A DNA stretch of 10,053 nucleotides from Chromatiales bacterium (GTDB lineage Bacteria; Pseudomonadota; Gammaproteobacteria; UBA6429; Thiohalophilaceae). The stretch's first letter is position 1. Every line of letters starts with the position of its first letter. Made by a program: the position numbers and the translations under genes. Shown here piece by piece: positions 6,819 through 10,053 of this stretch. The notes beneath the pieces are model-generated. The model did not search any database. It was not told where the DNA came from and saw only the letters and a program-made list of their open reading frames with translations. The DNA lies in contig JALXDW010000507.1 in NCBI GenBank assembly GCA_027070385.1, positions 1-10,053 on the forward strand, written 5' to 3'.

Positions 6819-7457
6819 ATGAAATCCATGCCATTGTTTTATATTAGGAAAACTGAATATTTCGGCCGTACAGGGGCGTTGTTATTCGGGATGATGGGGC
6901 TGTTACTACTGACAAGTCATGCAGGTTTGGCGGCACCGAGGGTGACCCAGGCAAGTGCCTGGTCGCTGACAGTTTTTGCTGCAAACAAGACCAATGATGC
7001 CCTGGGGGATACAGTATTATTCAATGCAGATTTTCCACAGAAGCAGCACTTTGTTTCTGTGGCCATCGCTAAAAAACTGGATTCATATCGGCAAGTTGAC
7101 TTTGAACTGGAAGGTCAGGTAGCCAAACATTATGCGGCAGAGAAATACAAGGAATACACGGTCGCTGTTTTGGCGCGTTGGGCCAAACTCAGCTGGGATG
7201 ATGTGGTAAACATGCGTTTTGCTGTGGGTGAAGGCCTGTCTTACACAACGGTTATTTCCCAACTTGAAGCAGAAGGGCATGAAGATACTAATCGGTTATT
7301 GAATTTTCTGATATTCGAAACCAGCTTTGCAATTCCTGAAAATAACGACTGGGAGGTCGTGCTTAGAATTCATCATCGTTCAGGTGTATTTGGTTTATTT
7401 AATGGTGTGCATGGTGCATCGAATGCATGGGCACTGGGGCTGCGCTATCATTTTTAA
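6819..7457 (+). CDS. Outer-membrane beta-barrel protein, PagL (lipid A deacylase)-like
   Basis: The 212-residue product has an N-terminal export signal: basic residues up to R17, a hydrophobic core GALLFGMMGLLLL, and probable cleavage after AGLAA at residue 39. The mature part of about 173 residues alternates polar and hydrophobic residues in strand-like segments and ends LGLRYHF, the C-terminal Phe typical of barrels inserted by the BAM machinery. The segment RIHHRSGVFG (184-193) resembles the His-x-Ser active site of PagL, the lipid A 3-O-deacylase (H126/S128/E140 in Pseudomonas aeruginosa); here the pair would be H186 and S188. No Glu or Asp follows S188, so the usual catalytic acid is missing, and a non-enzymatic relative is possible. 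ATG codons at 6819 and 6828 are both possible starts, and the ribosome-binding site (GAGAATGG) is weak. Barrel is likely; enzymatic role is uncertain. Confidence 0.7.
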   Translation: MKSMPLFYIRKTEYFGRTGALLFGMMGLLLLTSHAGLAAPRVTQASAWSLTVFAANKTNDALGDTVLFNADFPQKQHFVSVAIAKKLDSYRQVDFELEGQVAKHYAAEKYKEYTVAVLARWAKLSWDDVVNMRFAVGEGLSYTTVISQLEAEGHEDTNRLLNFLIFETSFAIPENNDWEVVLRIHHRSGVFGLFNGVHGASNAWALGLRYHF

Positions 7458-7511
7458 ACCCTTATCAGGTTCCCAGCCAGTGAAGTACACAGCAGTATAG
7501 AACAAGGCACT

Positions 7512-10053
7512 TTATTTTTCGAACTTTTGCATTTGCTCTTGGATACGAGAAGCGGCTACAGGTTTACTGTATAAATACCCTTGAATATAACGACAGTCAT
7601 TAAGTAACAAAAAGTTTTTTTGTTCCAGGGTTTCAACACCTTCGGCAATAACCATTAACCCCATATTTTTTGCAAGCGCAATAACAGATTTTGAGATCAT
7701 AATATCATCTTCATCATTTGGTAAATCACGAATAAAAGATTGATCTATTTTAAGTTTGTTAATTGGTAGGCGTTTAAGCTGGGATAGTGATGAATAGCCT
7801 GTCCCAAAGTCATCGATTGCAAGACTGATACCGAGGCTCTTAATCCGGTTTAAATTTTGAATGGCCAGTGTCGAATCCTGCATAATCTGGCTTTCAGTAA
7901 TTTCCAGTTCAAGCCATTCCGGGCAGCAGGCTGTTTCAGTCATCAAGGCCTGTAAGTTATCAATAAAGTCTTTATCTTTTAATTGAACCATCGATAAATT
8001 AAGTGCAAGAATACCCGGGTTAAATCCCTGTTGGTACCAATCGCTGAATTGTGTCATTGCGGTTTTCATGACCCATAGATCCAGGGGGATAATCAATCCT
8101 GTTTCATAGGCAAAATTCAGAAATTTAGCAGGTGAAATTAATCCCATATCCGGGTGTTGCCAACGAACAAGGCCTTCCATACCAACATACCGGCCGGTTT
8201 GTGCATCGACTTGAGGTTGATAGTAAACAACAAATTCTTCACGTTTTAAGGCATTGCGAAAACTGGCTTCCATAGCGATACGTTCAAATGCCTTCTCAGT
8301 CATCGCTTCGGTATAAAACTGATAGGTATTTCTACCATCATCTTTAGCATGGTACATTGCCGCGTCAGCATTTTTCAGAAGTTCCTCGGCATTGTTACCA
8401 TCATCAGGGTAAAGTGCAATACCAACACTAAAGGTAACATAAAAATGATTTCCTGATATTTCAACAGTTGAGTGCATTACTTGCAGCAAATTTTGTGTAA
8501 CACTGACAACAATATCATTATTGGTAACCTGATCCAGGACAATAGTGAATTCATCGCCTCCCAAGCGTGCCAAAGTATCAGTTTGCCGAATTTTACTTTT
8601 TAAACGCTGCGCAACTTCCTTTAATAACTCATCACCTACCTTGTGCCCCATCGAATCATTAATGCCTTTAAAATGATCAAGATCCAGGAATAATACAGCT
8701 ATTTTTGTTTTACTTCGTTGTGCTTGTTTAATGGCCTGATTCAATCTGTCATCAAACAGAAACCGGTTGGGTAGATCCGTTAAGGTGTCATGGTGTGCAT
8801 GGTAATGAAGAATTTCTTTTTGTGTTTCAAGTTCTTCCTGAACTTTCTGGCGTTTCTTGATTTCAAGAGACAGCGCAATGGCGTTGACAACGGAACTGGA
8901 AAAATCCTCCTCATCGGCAGTCCATTCGCGTAGCTCACCGGTTTTTTCATGGCGAATAAGGCCGATGGGTTTATTGTCCTGCAAAATAGGTAAATCAAGT
9001 ATTGAGTAAATATTAAGTGGATAGAAATAAGTATTATTAAATTCACAGCTACGTTGGTCTTCACGCGCATTACTTATTGCAAGAATTTCACCATTAGCAA
9101 TCGCATTAAAATAATTCGGGTAATCTTTCTTTAATAAAATATCCCCACTTTCATGTTTGTCTTTATCTTGCAAATACAGATCAACACAATTCAGTGTCGA
9201 TTGATCATTATTAAACAGCCAGATACTGACACGTTCCACATGCAATGCTTTGGCCGACAATTCGGTTGCCTTATGAATAGTGAAGTTCTCATCCAGATAG
9301 TCAACTTTGGACCACTCCAACAGGGCCTGCTGGTAATCTATTCTTCTGTCAAATACACGCTGTATTTTTATGATATTTTCATTTACGACACGAGCCATCA
9401 CTGCTATTTCATCATTCCCCTTGACCTGAATGGGTTGTGCTGTCTGTTGTTGTTGGTTCAGGTATTTAAAGAAATTTAACAAGCCGTTCTGGAAAGAAGT
9501 CACAACGGATGATATGGAGCGCGCAATAACAGAACCAAACAATATCCCGAGCATGATGGTGACCGCACTGACTATCATTAATGTCAGTTCTATATTGTTA
9601 CTTTTATGGGACATATGTTTAACAGATTTCTTGGCAGACTGAATAGCATTATTAATAATATTCTGGCCTAATTTCTGCATTTCAGGTAAGACTTCTACAA
9701 CCAGTTGTTTGTTTAGCGTAACCCAGGATTGCATTGCTTTTTCATATTTCAGAGCAGAATTTCTGAATTTCTCAAGTTTTTCAAATTCAAAAGGTTGATC
9801 TGACATTGCCTTCAGTCGTTTCCATTCACTCATCATAAAAGAAAAACTTTTATTAAATGTCTGAAAAACAGCGTCATCAGGACTTAAACGGTATTTTTTT
9901 TCATCCAATCGTGTCACATAAGTATACTGCCAGATATTGGAACCATTATTTATTTTTTCAATGGTTGTTTGGTTTAAACTTTTTTTAATTTCAACACGTT
10001 TGGATTCAACATATTCCTGTATTTGCAGAGTTATATATTCCCCCTCCTTTTCC
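7512..10053 (-). CDS. Membrane sensor with GAF, GGDEF and EAL domains (cyclic di-GMP turnover), 5' end outside window
   Basis: The frame is open to the window edge, 45 codons upstream of the GTG at 9917, so the true start and probably a first membrane helix are missing. Numbering from that GTG: a helical, presumably periplasmic sensor region to about 105, a transmembrane helix at 109-133, a HAMP-like linker to about 185 (GNDEIAVMARVVNEN), a GAF domain at about 205-350, a GGDEF domain at about 370-535 and an EAL domain at about 545-795. The cyclase motif RLGGDEF (451-457) is intact, and an RxxD inhibitory site (RQTD, 444-447) lies five residues before GGDEF. The EAL motif reads EGL (581-583). 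The other phosphodiesterase residues are present: N640, E672, D702-D703, K723 and E759. Both synthesis and breakdown of cyclic di-GMP are possible. It probably senses an extracellular or cytoplasmic cue for attachment or motility. It is convergent with the barrel gene; no terminator is visible between them. Confidence 0.93.
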   Translation of the reverse strand, partial: EKEGEYITLQIQEYVESKRVEIKKSLNQTTIEKINNGSNIWQYTYVTRLDEKKYRLSPDDAVFQTFNKSFSFMMSEWKRLKAMSDQPFEFEKLEKFRNSALKYEKAMQSWVTLNKQLVVEVLPEMQKLGQNIINNAIQSAKKSVKHMSHKSNNIELTLMIVSAVTIMLGILFGSVIARSISSVVTSFQNGLLNFFKYLNQQQQTAQPIQVKGNDEIAVMARVVNENIIKIQRVFDRRIDYQQALLEWSKVDYLDENFTIHKATELSAKALHVERVSIWLFNNDQSTLNCVDLYLQDKDKHESGDILLKKDYPNYFNAIANGEILAISNAREDQRSCEFNNTYFYPLNIYSILDLPILQDNKPIGLIRHEKTGELREWTADEEDFSSSVVNAIALSLEIKKRQKVQEELETQKEILHYHAHHDTLTDLPNRFLFDDRLNQAIKQAQRSKTKIAVLFLDLDHFKGINDSMGHKVGDELLKEVAQRLKSKIRQTDTLARLGGDEFTIVLDQVTNNDIVVSVTQNLLQVMHSTVEISGNHFYVTFSVGIALYPDDGNNAEELLKNADAAMYHAKDDGRNTYQFYTEAMTEKAFERIAMEASFRNALKREEFVVYYQPQVDAQTGRYVGMEGLVRWQHPDMGLISPAKFLNFAYETGLIIPLDLWVMKTAMTQFSDWYQQGFNPGILALNLSMVQLKDKDFIDNLQALMTETACCPEWLELEITESQIMQDSTLAIQNLNRIKSLGISLAIDDFGTGYSSLSQLKRLPINKLKIDQSFIRDLPNDEDDIMISKSVIALAKNMGLMVIAEGVETLEQKNFLLLNDCRYIQGYLYSKPVAASRIQEQMQKFEK

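Noticed and set aside
7458..7511. Bidirectional terminator between the barrel and the GGDEF-EAL gene
   Set aside because: Only stems of three or four pairs could be drawn, with no T-tract following.
9153..9642. Plus-strand open frames inside the GGDEF-EAL gene
   Set aside because: They lie opposite a well-supported coding frame, have no recognisable domain and no ribosome-binding site of note; they are shadows.
9915..9917. GTG as the true start of the GGDEF-EAL gene
   Set aside because: The frame is open to the window end with coding-like sequence, and the sensor region would lack its first membrane helix.
1..10053. CRISPR array, IS element, tRNA or rRNA
   Set aside because: No regularly spaced short repeats, transposase frame, terminal inverted repeats or RNA-gene cloverleaf were seen on either strand.

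Overview
The window looks like chromosomal DNA of an AT-rich Gram-negative bacterium, probably a gammaproteobacterium. The evidence is the family content: exported multiheme c-type cytochromes, an outer-membrane beta-barrel ending in Phe, a truncated haemoglobin and a GAF-GGDEF-EAL protein. This placement is inference; no rRNA or core marker gene is present.

Positions 1-5901 hold a tightly packed plus-strand operon of five genes, the first cut by the window edge. In order they encode: a membrane-anchored cytochrome with at least seven haem motifs; a b-type four-helix membrane cytochrome; an N-terminally anchored triheme cytochrome; an exported six-bladed NHL propeller; and an exported cytochrome with 18 CXXCH motifs built from tetraheme repeats. 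Gaps are 1 and 14 nt, then a 1-nt overlap, then 4 nt. Together the visible genes carry 28 c-type haem motifs plus probably two b haems. The simplest reading is an electron conduit that takes electrons from (or gives them to) the quinone pool through the b cytochrome, passes them along the two anchored periplasmic cytochromes, and ends on the large soluble cytochrome. Its likely roles are extracellular electron transfer or storage of charge in the periplasm. No outer-membrane porin of a porin-cytochrome conduit is visible; it could lie upstream.

Positions 5902-6267 have no intact gene. They hold a ribosome-binding site, a lipoprotein-like leader that lacks a start codon and stops early, a 14-bp palindrome and a possible terminator hairpin.

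Positions 6268-7457 hold a divergent pair: a truncated haemoglobin on the minus strand and an outer-membrane beta-barrel resembling PagL on the plus strand. Positions 7512-10053 hold, on the minus strand, the 5'-truncated gene of a membrane sensor with HAMP-like, GAF, GGDEF and EAL regions acting on cyclic di-GMP. The right-hand genes have no obvious functional tie to the cytochrome operon, although an oxygen- or NO-binding globin beside an anaerobic respiratory operon is plausible.
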